From: SAR116 cluster bacterium AG-447-C21
GTDB taxonomy: Bacteria > Pseudomonadota > Alphaproteobacteria > Thalassobaculales > Thalassobaculaceae
DNA length: 64,000 nt
Reading direction: 5' to 3'
Assembly (NCBI GenBank): GCA_003212315.1
Contig: QCQB01000005.1
Location: forward strand, 43,196-107,195
Shown here piece after piece: positions 42,624 to 52,202 of this stretch; position 1 is the stretch's first letter; every line of letters starts with the position of its first letter. The notes under the pieces were generated by a model that saw only the letters and a program-made list of their open reading frames with translations, was not told the origin of the DNA and searched no databases. The position numbers and the translations under genes were made by a program.

Positions 42624-43844
42624 TCACTTTTCAATTTCTTTTACAATCTTTTCCACCAATCGAATAGCAACGTCTTCCTTCAACATTAAGGGCCATTCTT
42701 CGCATCCTTTATCCGTTATCAAGTGAACGAGGTTATTCTCTCCATCAAAGATCCCCGTGGACTCACTAACGTCATTTGCCAATATCCAATCGCAACCCTT
42801 ATTTTTTCGCTTTTCTACCGCATTGTTTATTAAATTTTCTGTTTCAGCCGCAAAACCAACCACCAAATCAGGCCTATTTGATTCCAATTGAGATAGCGTT
42901 TTTAAAATGTCTGGGTTTTCGTTTAATTCCAGGGCGGAAACCAAGCCATTATCGCTTTTTTTTATTTTTTGTTCAGAATTATTAGCCACACACCAATCCG
43001 CCACAGCAGCGGCGCAAATAGCTATGTCAGCAGGCAAAGAGTCCAAACATGCTTGCAACATATCCCTAGCGGTCTCTATCTTTATAACTTTAACCCCTAA
43101 AGGGTCTCTAAGATTAGTAGGCCCTGTTACCAACGTAGTTTTTGCTCCATGTTTAGATAATGCGGCGGCCATTGCGTAACCTTGCTTACCAGAAGACCGG
43201 TTGCTGATAAACCTGACCGGGTCTATTGGTTCCAGCGTTGGACCTGATGTCACTAATGCCGTTTTGCCTTTAAGTGATTTATTAAAAGATAAGAAACTCA
43301 AAACTTGCTTAACGATTTCATCCGGTTCACACATGCGGCCTGCCCCAAATTCTCCACAAGCCATTGCTCCAACATCTGGCCCTAAAACTTCCACGCCTCG
43401 TTTAATCAAAACACTTATATTATCTTGAGTAGCGTCATGTTCCCACATTCTAACATTCATAGAAGGTGCGACTAACACTGGTTTATCCGTTGCCAGTAAC
43501 ACCGTTGAGGCAAGATCATCGGCTATACCAGCTCTCATTTTTGCTAATATGTTGGCAGTAGCAGGTGCAACTAGAATTAAATCAGCGTCTCTGGATAATT
43601 GTATATGCCCCATCTCCGATTCGTCGGTTAACGAAAACAATTCTGTATAAACTTTATCTTCCGTGAGCGCTTGAATGCTGAGAGGAGTCACAAACTTTGA
43701 ACCCGACTTAGTCAAGACTACCCTGACATTAATGCCATTCGCTTTAATTTGACGCACTAACTCCAGTGCTTTGAAGGCAGCAATTCCCCCTGTAACGACG
43801 AGAAGTATGCGCTTATCATCAAGTATCGACATTTTTTGATCCAA
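42624..43844 (-). CDS. coaBC: Bifunctional phosphopantothenoylcysteine decarboxylase / phosphopantothenate-cysteine ligase
   Basis: KRILLVVTGGIAAFKALELVRQI, APSMNVRMWEH, VTSGPTLEPIDPVRFISNRSSGKQGYAMA. Confidence 0.95.
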   Translation of the reverse strand: MDQKMSILDDKRILLVVTGGIAAFKALELVRQIKANGINVRVVLTKSGSKFVTPLSIQALTEDKVYTELFSLTDESEMGHIQLSRDADLILVAPATANILAKMRAGIADDLASTVLLATDKPVLVAPSMNVRMWEHDATQDNISVLIKRGVEVLGPDVGAMACGEFGAGRMCEPDEIVKQVLSFLSFNKSLKGKTALVTSGPTLEPIDPVRFISNRSSGKQGYAMAAALSKHGAKTTLVTGPTNLRDPLGVKVIKIETARDMLQACLDSLPADIAICAAAVADWCVANNSEQKIKKSDNGLVSALELNENPDILKTLSQLESNRPDLVVGFAAETENLINNAVEKRKNKGCDWILANDVSESTGIFDGENNLVHLITDKGCEEWPLMLKEDVAIRLVEKIVKEIEK

Positions 43845-43902
43845 AATTTAGTTAGCGCTTATAATAAAGACAATAACATAATTAAATTATACGCAGAAAT
43901 AA

Positions 43903-45012
43903 ATGCATGATAACAAAGTGGATATGATATTGGATAAACTACAACGAGGAGCGTTAATATATAACCCTCCACTCTCATTTATCATTATCGGATTAGGGGT
44001 TTTGATAGCATTGATATCTGGATGCTCCCCCTCAGTGCAAACGTATCAAGGACACCTGCAAAAACCAAAACTTACGGACCGTTTCTTTATTACCTCTGAT
44101 GCTAAGAAATTACCATTGAATGTCTGGAACTCACAAGCAACGAAGATGAAGGCAGTCGTTATTGCATTACATGGTTTTAATGATCATTCTGGAGCATTTA
44201 AGGAACTAGGAAATATACTCGCGGATCATGGTTACTTATTTTACGCCTATGATCAAAGAGGGTTTGGCAATACCCAAAATAGGGGTATTTGGGCTGGAAC
44301 CGATTTACTAGTGCGAGACCTAAAGGAAATCATCTCGCTTATAAAAGAAGCGCACCCTACTTTGCCTATACATGCATTAGGGGAAAGTATGGGAGGAGCA
44401 GTTATTCTTTCGGCTATTTCTAAGAAAAAAGGTATGAAACGCCCTAAATTAACCAGCGCGATATTATCAGCCCCAGCTGTCAGGGGACGCAACACGATGC
44501 CTATTTGGCAAAGCAAAATATTAGATATCCTAGTTCATATGATTCCCATGATAAAACTGACCTCTCAAGGCTTAAATATCAATCCCTCCGATAATAAGGA
44601 GATGTTAAAAGCGTTACGAGACGATCCTCTCTATATCACTGAATCACGTCTTGATACTGTTTACGGACTTACCAATCTGATGGATGAAGCTTTAGAAGCA
44701 TCGAGTTATCAGGATACACCATTGCTTATTCTCTATGGGGCAAAGGATGACTTGGTTCCAAAATCGTCTACTTGCAGAATGCTATCAAAGTTACCTAACG
44801 GAAAACAAAAACAATGGCATTTAGCTTTTTATCCAAATGGTCACCATTTATTGTTCAGAGACCTAGAAAGGGACGTAGTTGTGCGAGATATAAAGGCTTG
44901 GTTGACATTAAAAAAAAATCCGCTTCCATCTGGATACGAGGTAGACTTGTCAAAAGTAAAAAATTTGGGTCGCTCTGATTGTCTGACTAAATCAACATTA
45001 ATCTATAAATAA
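43903..45012 (+). CDS. Alpha/beta hydrolase (monoglyceride lipase / lysophospholipase-like), predicted lipoprotein
   Basis: Lipobox-like LIALISGC; VVIALHGFNDHSGAF, YDQRGFG, HALGESMGGAV, LILYGAKDDLVP, PNGHHLLF (Ser/Asp/His triad). Confidence 0.85.
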   Translation: MHDNKVDMILDKLQRGALIYNPPLSFIIIGLGVLIALISGCSPSVQTYQGHLQKPKLTDRFFITSDAKKLPLNVWNSQATKMKAVVIALHGFNDHSGAFKELGNILADHGYLFYAYDQRGFGNTQNRGIWAGTDLLVRDLKEIISLIKEAHPTLPIHALGESMGGAVILSAISKKKGMKRPKLTSAILSAPAVRGRNTMPIWQSKILDILVHMIPMIKLTSQGLNINPSDNKEMLKALRDDPLYITESRLDTVYGLTNLMDEALEASSYQDTPLLILYGAKDDLVPKSSTCRMLSKLPNGKQKQWHLAFYPNGHHLLFRDLERDVVVRDIKAWLTLKKNPLPSGYEVDLSKVKNLGRSDCLTKSTLIYK

Positions 45013-45045
45013 GGCGTTTTGTTCTATTATAGAATGCGAATAACC

Positions 45046-45879
45046 TCATATTAACTCTATTGATGCTTTACTTAGACCGTCTAACTCAACCTCAATAAAG
45101 GCTGCTTCTTCAATAAAAACCGTCTGGGTAACACTACCTAATAAAACGAAGTCGCCGTTTCTTAAAGGTTTACCAAGTCCAGCACGGTGGTTGGCCAACC
45201 ATGCAAGAGCCTCCATTGGGTCTCCTAAAATGTCAGCACCAACTCCTCTACTGTGTTCCTGTTTATCTATAAAGAGAGTTCCAACAATCGTCTTCAAATC
45301 TAGACTACGCCAATGAATGTTTTCCTCCCCGAGTACGGTACCAGCGTTAAAAAAATCATCTGCTATAAGTGTTGGAGCGCTAAGATTACTGTAATTTTCA
45401 TAACGGTCATCTACCAATTCTATCGCCCCCATTAGAGCACCAACAGCATCTTTTGCACTTTCAATTGTATAAGGACCAAGAGTTCCCATCATATCTGTTT
45501 TTAAACGGGCGGCTATTTCACATTCAATCCCTACTCGATGAAATTTGGACAGGGGCAAAATAGTAGTTTTTTCAAAAACTGTAGTATCAAAAACTTCTCC
45601 TGCACATGGGTAATCTATATTCAGAAATTTTTGCATTACCTCAGTTGTACAGCCAATTTTATGTCCAACTAAACGGCCATACCCTGCTTTTTGCAGGATT
45701 TGATGAACAACGGCTTGGACTGCATAGCCATCCAACTCGGTCTGTGGCACTAGTTCATCAGGCGGGGTAGAGGTTGCTCCACCCTCTAATCTACTTTGCA
45801 CAAGAAATTCCGCCGCTAATTCAACAAGATGATCTTTCATCTGAAATAATCCTAAGGTATCAGTTTTTTTCACGGGCAT
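45046..45879 (-). CDS. 2-keto-4-pentenoate hydratase-like protein (FAH superfamily)
   Basis: DGYAVQAVVHQIL...GYGRLVGHKIGCTTEVMQKFLNIDYPCAGEVFDT...ECEIAARLKTDM...GDPMEALAWLANHRAGLGKPLRNGDFVLLGSVTQTVFI. Confidence 0.82.
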   Translation of the reverse strand: MPVKKTDTLGLFQMKDHLVELAAEFLVQSRLEGGATSTPPDELVPQTELDGYAVQAVVHQILQKAGYGRLVGHKIGCTTEVMQKFLNIDYPCAGEVFDTTVFEKTTILPLSKFHRVGIECEIAARLKTDMMGTLGPYTIESAKDAVGALMGAIELVDDRYENYSNLSAPTLIADDFFNAGTVLGEENIHWRSLDLKTIVGTLFIDKQEHSRGVGADILGDPMEALAWLANHRAGLGKPLRNGDFVLLGSVTQTVFIEEAAFIEVELDGLSKASIELI

Positions 45880-46028
45880 GATCTATTATTTTATGCCAAA
45901 TATCAAACCACAAGAGACTCCTTTGAATTACTGCTTAAGTTGACTTTTTAAATATTCTGAGTAGAGATTTCTTTTTGCTTTGCTTAGACTTTTTATCATA
46001 AGCTGTTTATCAAATATGGAGTGTCGGG

Positions 46029-47318
46029 ATGACGGATAAAGTACCTGTTCCTGAAAATGAGGCGGAACGTCTAGAGAAGTTAGATGAATACAACATAATG
46101 GATTCGGCGCCAGAGATTGTATTTGATGAAATTACCGAGTTAGCGGCTGAGATACTTCAGTGCCCTGTGTCATTTATTCAGTTTATGGACGAAGATCGGC
46201 AGTGGTTTAAATCTAAATATGGTCTGCCAGACGACTTCGTAGAGACGCCACGAGACGCATCAATATGTGCAACAACTATTTGTCAAAATGATCTCCTTTT
46301 GGTGCCCGATTTGTCCAAAGATGACAGGTTTTCCGATTACGACATGGTCAAGTCTGCACCCAATGTTCGCTTTTACGCAGGTATGCCTCTGATCACTCCA
46401 ACTGGCCATTCTATAGGAACATTATGCACAGTAGATTTTGAAGAGAGGGATATAACACTCAATCAACAGGAGGCAATGCGCAGACTCTCGCATCAAGTTG
46501 TAACGCAACTTGAGCTGCGGCGTACCGTCGTAGAAATGGACAACGCCATTAAGAGTCGGGATAAGATGCATCAGGAATTGGTTGCCGAAAAAAGCAGATC
46601 TGACGAGCTATTATTAAATATATTACCAAAAAAAATAGCCTCGGAGCTCAGAAATACGGAAAAAGTAGAACCGAGGTTCTATAACTCCGCAACTATTATA
46701 TTTGGAGATTTTGCCGGCTTTACAAAACTTGCTGAACAAATGCAACCAAAATCATTGATTGATCTTCTGCATCAATATTTTTCTGTATTCGATAATATTG
46801 TCGCTAAACATAATGTTGAGAAACTGAAAACAATTGGAGATGCCTATATGTGTGTAGCGGGTGTACCTGCTGAAAGCCGAGGACATGCGATAGCAGCCTG
46901 CCTGGCCTCGCTTGAAATTCAACACCACATGGAGCGTACCAACGTGCAAAGGGAAAAGATGCGTATGCCGAGATGGGACATGCGGATAGGGCTCCACTCT
47001 GGTCCCATTATAGCCGGCGTGGTTGGTGAGAAAAAATTTACGTACGATGTTTGGGGAGACGCTGTGAATATCGCCGCTTTAATGGAAAAAGAAGGCGAAC
47101 CTGCTAGAATAAATGTCTCCCAAACGACCTTTCAACAAGTGAGTGAAGCTTTCGAAACTGAAGAACGCGGTGAGATCGACTCGGGGAAAAAGGGGCTTTT
47201 GACTATGTATTTTGTAAATAGATTAAAACCTGAGTTCTCATCTGACGCAGATGGGATCAAACCAAATGAAGCATTTCAGCAACAGTTTGGAAACTTATTG
47301 CGGGTTTACGATCGTTAG
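46029..47318 (+). CDS. GAF-domain class III adenylate cyclase
   Basis: N-terminal GAF; cyclase motifs IIFGDFAGFTKLAEQM, VEKLKTIGDAYM, RIGLHSGPIIAGVVGEKKFTYDVWGDAVNIAALME. Confidence 0.88.
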   Translation: MTDKVPVPENEAERLEKLDEYNIMDSAPEIVFDEITELAAEILQCPVSFIQFMDEDRQWFKSKYGLPDDFVETPRDASICATTICQNDLLLVPDLSKDDRFSDYDMVKSAPNVRFYAGMPLITPTGHSIGTLCTVDFEERDITLNQQEAMRRLSHQVVTQLELRRTVVEMDNAIKSRDKMHQELVAEKSRSDELLLNILPKKIASELRNTEKVEPRFYNSATIIFGDFAGFTKLAEQMQPKSLIDLLHQYFSVFDNIVAKHNVEKLKTIGDAYMCVAGVPAESRGHAIAACLASLEIQHHMERTNVQREKMRMPRWDMRIGLHSGPIIAGVVGEKKFTYDVWGDAVNIAALMEKEGEPARINVSQTTFQQVSEAFETEERGEIDSGKKGLLTMYFVNRLKPEFSSDADGIKPNEAFQQQFGNLLRVYDR

Positions 47319-47421
47319 CTAGAAAAATGTCTTGTTCTTTCAAATGTATCTATATCCAACAAAATCTTTACAGTATTTTATCCACGTCATAGAGTTGAAA
47401 AAATATAATGAGGATTAAATA

Positions 47422-47769
47422 ATGAAACGCTGTACTATAATCGTTTTTGTGTTAATCGGCTCAGCCATTTTAGCTGGATGTTTTGGTGAGGAGGAAAAAA
47501 CAAAAGCTCCAAAAAAAGATTATATAATAGTTAAAAATGACGGAGTTGAGAATTTCAAAGTTACGTTGCAGAACCGAGTAAAAGATAAAGTTTTAATTCC
47601 ATTTAATGAAACCGTTAAGATAGATTTTCTCTCTACAAAAACAAAAACAGTATTAGTCCAAACCAAAAGTCAAGATCCAAATTGGAACAATTGCTCTATA
47701 GCCATGCAAGTAGGCCAAACACTCGTTGTCCATCGAAAATATGAATCTATCGAATGCAGGGCAGAATGA
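47422..47769 (+). CDS. Small hypothetical lipoprotein
   Basis: MKRCTIIVFVLIGSAILAGC signal peptide with LAGC lipobox; 115 aa, no recognised domain. Confidence 0.6.
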   Translation: MKRCTIIVFVLIGSAILAGCFGEEEKTKAPKKDYIIVKNDGVENFKVTLQNRVKDKVLIPFNETVKIDFLSTKTKTVLVQTKSQDPNWNNCSIAMQVGQTLVVHRKYESIECRAE

Positions 47770-48101
47770 ATTTAATTCAAGGCAGTGCCCTAAATAATTG
47801 AAAGAAAAAAGGGCGGCCAGAAACTCAATATTCTTACTAACGAAGAATAAATACAAAAAATAATTAAATGCTTTTTATCCAGAAAAAAAGTTATCGTCGG
47901 CATGTAAGTAACTGGTGTTTAGGGCAGCTAAATATATCTACTTCCTTGGCCATCCTCGAAAAGGCCCAAGACCGCCCCCGGATACAGTTCGAACCGCTAT
48001 AAAACATTAGAAAGATCTGATCCAAGCGCGCTGAGATTACCGAGATATCATCTAAAAAACAATGCTTTGATTTTTATGACCAATTCATATAGCCAAAGCT
48101 T

Positions 48102-49463
48102 CTAGTTTGGTGTTCCGGATGGGATACGATCAAACATTATCTCTGGAAGCAACAATGCTAACTCTGGAAATATAATGATCAATCCTATGCACACAAAATG
48201 TAACATTATGAACGGAATGACCCCCCGATACATATCAGCTAGTCGGATTTCAGGGGGGCTGATACCCCTTAAAAAAAAGATCGCTGGGGCCATAGGCGGT
48301 GTCAGATAGCTTGTCTGAATAACGATCAAAAATAAAATACAGAACCAGACGTCATCGACCCCCATAGGTCGCAGCACCGCTACAGCAACAGGGACAACAA
48401 TAATCATTATCGAAATGAACTCTAAAACAAACCCGGCAATAAATGTAATAAGCATAAAAATTAAGATTGTTGGCCAAACCGCAAGATTTGAAACTTCAAA
48501 AAAATTGCGGACGACGCTTAATCCACCAAGCGCGACAAATATACTGGCAAACATCATTCCACCGAGGAGAATAGTCACAATCATCGAGGTTATGCGTAAG
48601 GTTTTTATAAATGCTTCATTTAAATAGCTAAATTTAAATGTTCCATACAAGACAGTTAGAAATATAGTTCCGAGGGCCCCCATTGCACCAGCTTCAGTTG
48701 GCGTCGCCCAACCCAACATTATTGATCCAAGGACAGAAAAGATAAGTGTAAGTAACGGCACTAATGCGGTTATAATTATCCAAACATCTTGAATTAGTGA
48801 AGTGCTCTTGGCCTCTGTGTGATCCGAGGGCCCGTCAGTGGGCCAAATTGTGCAGCGGATGAGTATATAAAATATATAAAGAGCAGCCAGTATTAAACCT
48901 GGGATCATGATTCCAACAAAAAGATTACCTACACCCACTCCAGCGATTGGGCTCAAAATAACTACAACAACCGAAGGAGGGATTATGGTGCCTAGTGAAC
49001 CACCAGCGCAGATAGTACCTGAGATCAAACCTTTGTTATAACCGTGCCGTAGCATCACCGTAATGACCATTAATCCCACCACAGACTCAGCAGCGCCCAC
49101 TACACCGCTTGCAGCAGCAAAAAACACACAAAGTATAATGGTTGCTACTGCTAGCCCTCCAGGAAGTTTTCGGGTTATGAGGTGCATAGCTTCGAAAAGT
49201 TTTTCGGAAATGCCAGATTTCTCCAACATACACCCCATAAAAATAAAGAGGGGTACGGCGGACAATACATAATAGGATGCTACGTCATCAACTTTGGCTA
49301 CAAGTTGGTGGACTAGTAAATCCCCAAATCGCAGATAACCGAAGAGTACAGCCACTCCCATTAATGAAAACGCCACGGGGAATCCAATGAATATAAAAAT
49401 CATCAGGACTGGGAACATCATTAAACCAATGCTAATTGTCATTGATGTTCGACCCCCCAGCAA
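48102..49463 (-). CDS. TRAP transporter large permease (DctM family)
   Basis: IFIGFPVAFSLMGVAVLFGYL...SAVPLFIFMGCMLEKSGISEKLFEAMHLITRKLPGGLAVATIILCVFFAAASGVVGAAESVVGLM...GTIIPPSVVVVI. Confidence 0.9.
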   Translation of the reverse strand: MLGGRTSMTISIGLMMFPVLMIFIFIGFPVAFSLMGVAVLFGYLRFGDLLVHQLVAKVDDVASYYVLSAVPLFIFMGCMLEKSGISEKLFEAMHLITRKLPGGLAVATIILCVFFAAASGVVGAAESVVGLMVITVMLRHGYNKGLISGTICAGGSLGTIIPPSVVVVILSPIAGVGVGNLFVGIMIPGLILAALYIFYILIRCTIWPTDGPSDHTEAKSTSLIQDVWIIITALVPLLTLIFSVLGSIMLGWATPTEAGAMGALGTIFLTVLYGTFKFSYLNEAFIKTLRITSMIVTILLGGMMFASIFVALGGLSVVRNFFEVSNLAVWPTILIFMLITFIAGFVLEFISIMIIVVPVAVAVLRPMGVDDVWFCILFLIVIQTSYLTPPMAPAIFFLRGISPPEIRLADMYRGVIPFIMLHFVCIGLIIIFPELALLLPEIMFDRIPSGTPN

Positions 49464-49693
49464 AACCCTAAACGTTAGCTGGGTCGCTTGCTTATTTGTG
49501 AAACGATGATACTCCTTTTATTTCGTACCATTCCAAGTAGCTGTGGTGCAAGTTATCAACAGAGCCCTTATATCTTTGATCCTTGATATGTTTTATCTTT
49601 ATTGAGCGCTGCTCTTTGGAAAATACCTAAACGTTTTTAAGGCGATGATACTAGGGTTTTATTCTTTCGACGCCTGAACTCTTTTATCCACGG

Positions 49694-50260
49694 TTAAGCC
49701 ACTATTTTAAAAGTAATTCCAAACTCACCATGATGCTGAAACTCATCAGCTTTGATATCTCTTCCAAGGTCGTCATATCTGGTTCCTTTACCTGATGAGT
49801 AATCAATCATCTCGGTAGGATTAGGATCTGAATTAAAAATTAAAAAATTAGCTCCATCGCCCTCTAGGATATATCTATTCAAGGAATGCCACGTTCCTCT
49901 TCTGAAAGCGAAACCAATCTCTGGGTTTATCAAGAACGCTCTAATACTTTGTGCATCAGGAATGTCTGGGCCATCTTTTATATTTGTCGGCGGAGCCACA
50001 CAGACAGCTGATTTACAACCCGAAAGCTGAACAAAGCCTTGAGTTATAGCAGAATGTCTTTCCATATTGCAAAATGTTCTGCCTTCGTTTGGTTGCCAGA
50101 TTGTCGAAACTATTACCTGACCATCACATTCGAATTGTACTGGTTCTAAAAGACGGTGCGTTTTTGGTTTATGTACTTCATTCCATAAATAACCAAAGGG
50201 CTCAAATGATTCCTCTGTCATTTCTTCCGGAATTACTTCAATAGTCCGTGTCACTGTCAT
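49694..50260 (-). CDS. Ureidoglycolate lyase family protein
   Basis: IEVIPEEMTEESFEPFGYL...MERHSAITQGFVQLSG...FAFRRGTWHSLNRYILEGDGANFLIFN. Confidence 0.8.
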   Translation of the reverse strand: MTVTRTIEVIPEEMTEESFEPFGYLWNEVHKPKTHRLLEPVQFECDGQVIVSTIWQPNEGRTFCNMERHSAITQGFVQLSGCKSAVCVAPPTNIKDGPDIPDAQSIRAFLINPEIGFAFRRGTWHSLNRYILEGDGANFLIFNSDPNPTEMIDYSSGKGTRYDDLGRDIKADEFQHHGEFGITFKIVA

Positions 50261-50307
50261 TTGCCCTCTTTTAATAAATCCGTGTTAACAAATTTCACTT
50301 CGGCGAT

Positions 50308-51126
50308 CTATTCACCCATTTGAAGTAACTTTCCATGCTGTCGTGCACCAAAAAATGACCATGCAAAAATTAGCGTACCTAGGCATAGATAAACACAATT
50401 TACAAAAATAGCTCCCACAAGAAGGTCTTGACGAAAGATCCCGTCAATCATAACAGATCGCATTCCTTCAAATACATATGCCGAGGGGGTACACCACGCG
50501 ACGATCTGTAACCAATCTGGAAGGGTAGATACTGGATAATAAACAGCACTAATTGGTGCAAAGGCAAATATTGCCACCCAAGCTAAACTCTCCGCGCCAA
50601 GCCCAAAACGCAGAACCAAGGCAATTACTGCCATTCCAAGCCCCCAACCCATAACGAAAAGACATGAGAAGAAAGCGACGATACCGACCCCATAGGAGAA
50701 AATTGAAAATTCAAAAAAAACAAATGCAAGTATCCATGAAGGCAACAACCCCACAATACCTCGAAGGAAGCTAATAAGCATCATCGAAATTATGAGTTCG
50801 TAAGGACGGAGCGGACTCACGAAAAGGTGGCCTAGATTACGGGACCACATTTCTTCGAGAAAACACATAGAAAAACCGATCTGACTTCTAAACAATAGAT
50901 CCCAAAGGAGTACCGCGCCAATCAATATTCCGGCTGCATTAGCCACCCAGCTTGAATGCCCCATGAAAAATTGTGTCACAAATCCCCATATTACCATTTG
51001 CACAGTGGGCCAATAAGCCATTTCAAGAATACGAGGCAAGGAACCCCGAAGTAGATAAAAATGCCTACGCACCATGCCAAAAATACGACGAAGGGAAAGT
51101 GGAAATGCCCGAGTTGATCTATCCAT
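50308..51126 (-). CDS. ABC-2 type transporter permease
   Basis: Multiple TM segments; APISAVYYPVSTLPDWLQIVAWCTPSAYVFEGMRSVM is ABC-2 permease-like. Overlaps the upstream ATPase gene. Confidence 0.85.
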   Translation of the reverse strand: MDRSTRAFPLSLRRIFGMVRRHFYLLRGSLPRILEMAYWPTVQMVIWGFVTQFFMGHSSWVANAAGILIGAVLLWDLLFRSQIGFSMCFLEEMWSRNLGHLFVSPLRPYELIISMMLISFLRGIVGLLPSWILAFVFFEFSIFSYGVGIVAFFSCLFVMGWGLGMAVIALVLRFGLGAESLAWVAIFAFAPISAVYYPVSTLPDWLQIVAWCTPSAYVFEGMRSVMIDGIFRQDLLVGAIFVNCVYLCLGTLIFAWSFFGARQHGKLLQMGE

Positions 51127-51877
51127 TAGTTACATCCGGCTGAACTCTATTTCGGGCAATATCTAAAAAAACTTCCTCCATATTCTGCCTACCATATTTT
51201 TTTAGGAGTTCTTTTGGCGATCCGGTGTCTACGATTCCACCATCGCGCATCATCAAAACTGTATCGCATAATCTTTCCACTTCGCCCATATGATGAGATG
51301 CTAAAAGTATGGTCGCTTTCTTCTCTGCTACATATTCTTGGAGATATCTTCGCACCCAATCAGCCGTATCCGGATCTAGGGAAGCAGTAGGTTCATCTAA
51401 AAACAAAAGCTGAGGATAGTTTATAAGTGCTTTTGCTAACGCCACCCTAGTTTTTTGGCCTGCCGAAAGCTGCCCTGTTTTTTGCCCAAGCAGTGGTTCA
51501 ATATCAAAACGATTCGCTAATTCCTGAATGCGCTCGTTAGGCGAACCTATAGAGTAGAGTTCCGCATACACTTTTAAATTTTCCTCAACTGTCAATCTGT
51601 GCGGTAGGTCCACATATGGAGAAGAAAAATTAATATTTGGCAGAATACTATACCTGTCTTTAATCATATTTTTCTCTAGAATATACACATCTCCCTTAGA
51701 AGGGGTTAGAAGCCCCATAAGTATAGAAATAGTTGTGGTTTTTCCCGCACCATTACCACCAAGAAGGGCCGTAATACTCCCTGATTCAACTTTAAAATTC
51801 ACATTTTCTACAGCCGCAACTTGGCCAAAATATTTAGCAAGTGAACTTACTTCAACTGCAAAACTGGGCATCCACAC
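51119..51877 (-). CDS. ABC transporter ATP-binding protein
   Basis: LLGGNGAGKTTTISILMGLL (Walker A), LSAGQKTRVALAKALINYPQLLFLDEPTASLDP. Confidence 0.93.
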   Translation of the reverse strand: MWMPSFAVEVSSLAKYFGQVAAVENVNFKVESGSITALLGGNGAGKTTTISILMGLLTPSKGDVYILEKNMIKDRYSILPNINFSSPYVDLPHRLTVEENLKVYAELYSIGSPNERIQELANRFDIEPLLGQKTGQLSAGQKTRVALAKALINYPQLLFLDEPTASLDPDTADWVRRYLQEYVAEKKATILLASHHMGEVERLCDTVLMMRDGGIVDTGSPKELLKKYGRQNMEEVFLDIARNRVQPDVTNG

Positions 51878-52202
51878 ACCATTAAATTCGGTTTTATAAA
51901 AGAATAAATATCCCGAGGATCACCTCGGCTATATTTAGCTGTATAAAAGGTTACGACTTAAACGCGCTTGATTTATTAAAAATATTTGCTCTTTAAAACC
52001 AAAGAACACAACAAGTAAAGTAATTTAAAAAATAATTATGACAACCATCAACACTACAGGAGATTATGATCTGGGATAGCACAAAGGAAGTGAAAACACT
52101 TTTTTAAGAAACACAAAATTGGTCCCACGCCCTTGGTAACCTAAAAAAATAGTAATCATTGTCAAAAATTATGTATTACGCATAGTTATGTTTTCTAAAA
52201 AC

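Noticed and set aside
47786-47926. 9-bp inverted repeat TGCCCTAAA ... TTTAGGGCA in the intergenic region after the small lipoprotein
   Set aside because: Perfect but ~120 nt apart, with no supporting structure or gene context; may be chance.
49497-49625. Open minus-strand stretch EQRSIKIKHIKDQRYKGSVDNLHHSYLEWYEIKGVSSFHK* upstream of dctM, considered as a DctQ tail
   Set aside because: About 40 codons, no start codon in frame, and no recognisable TRAP small-subunit motif.
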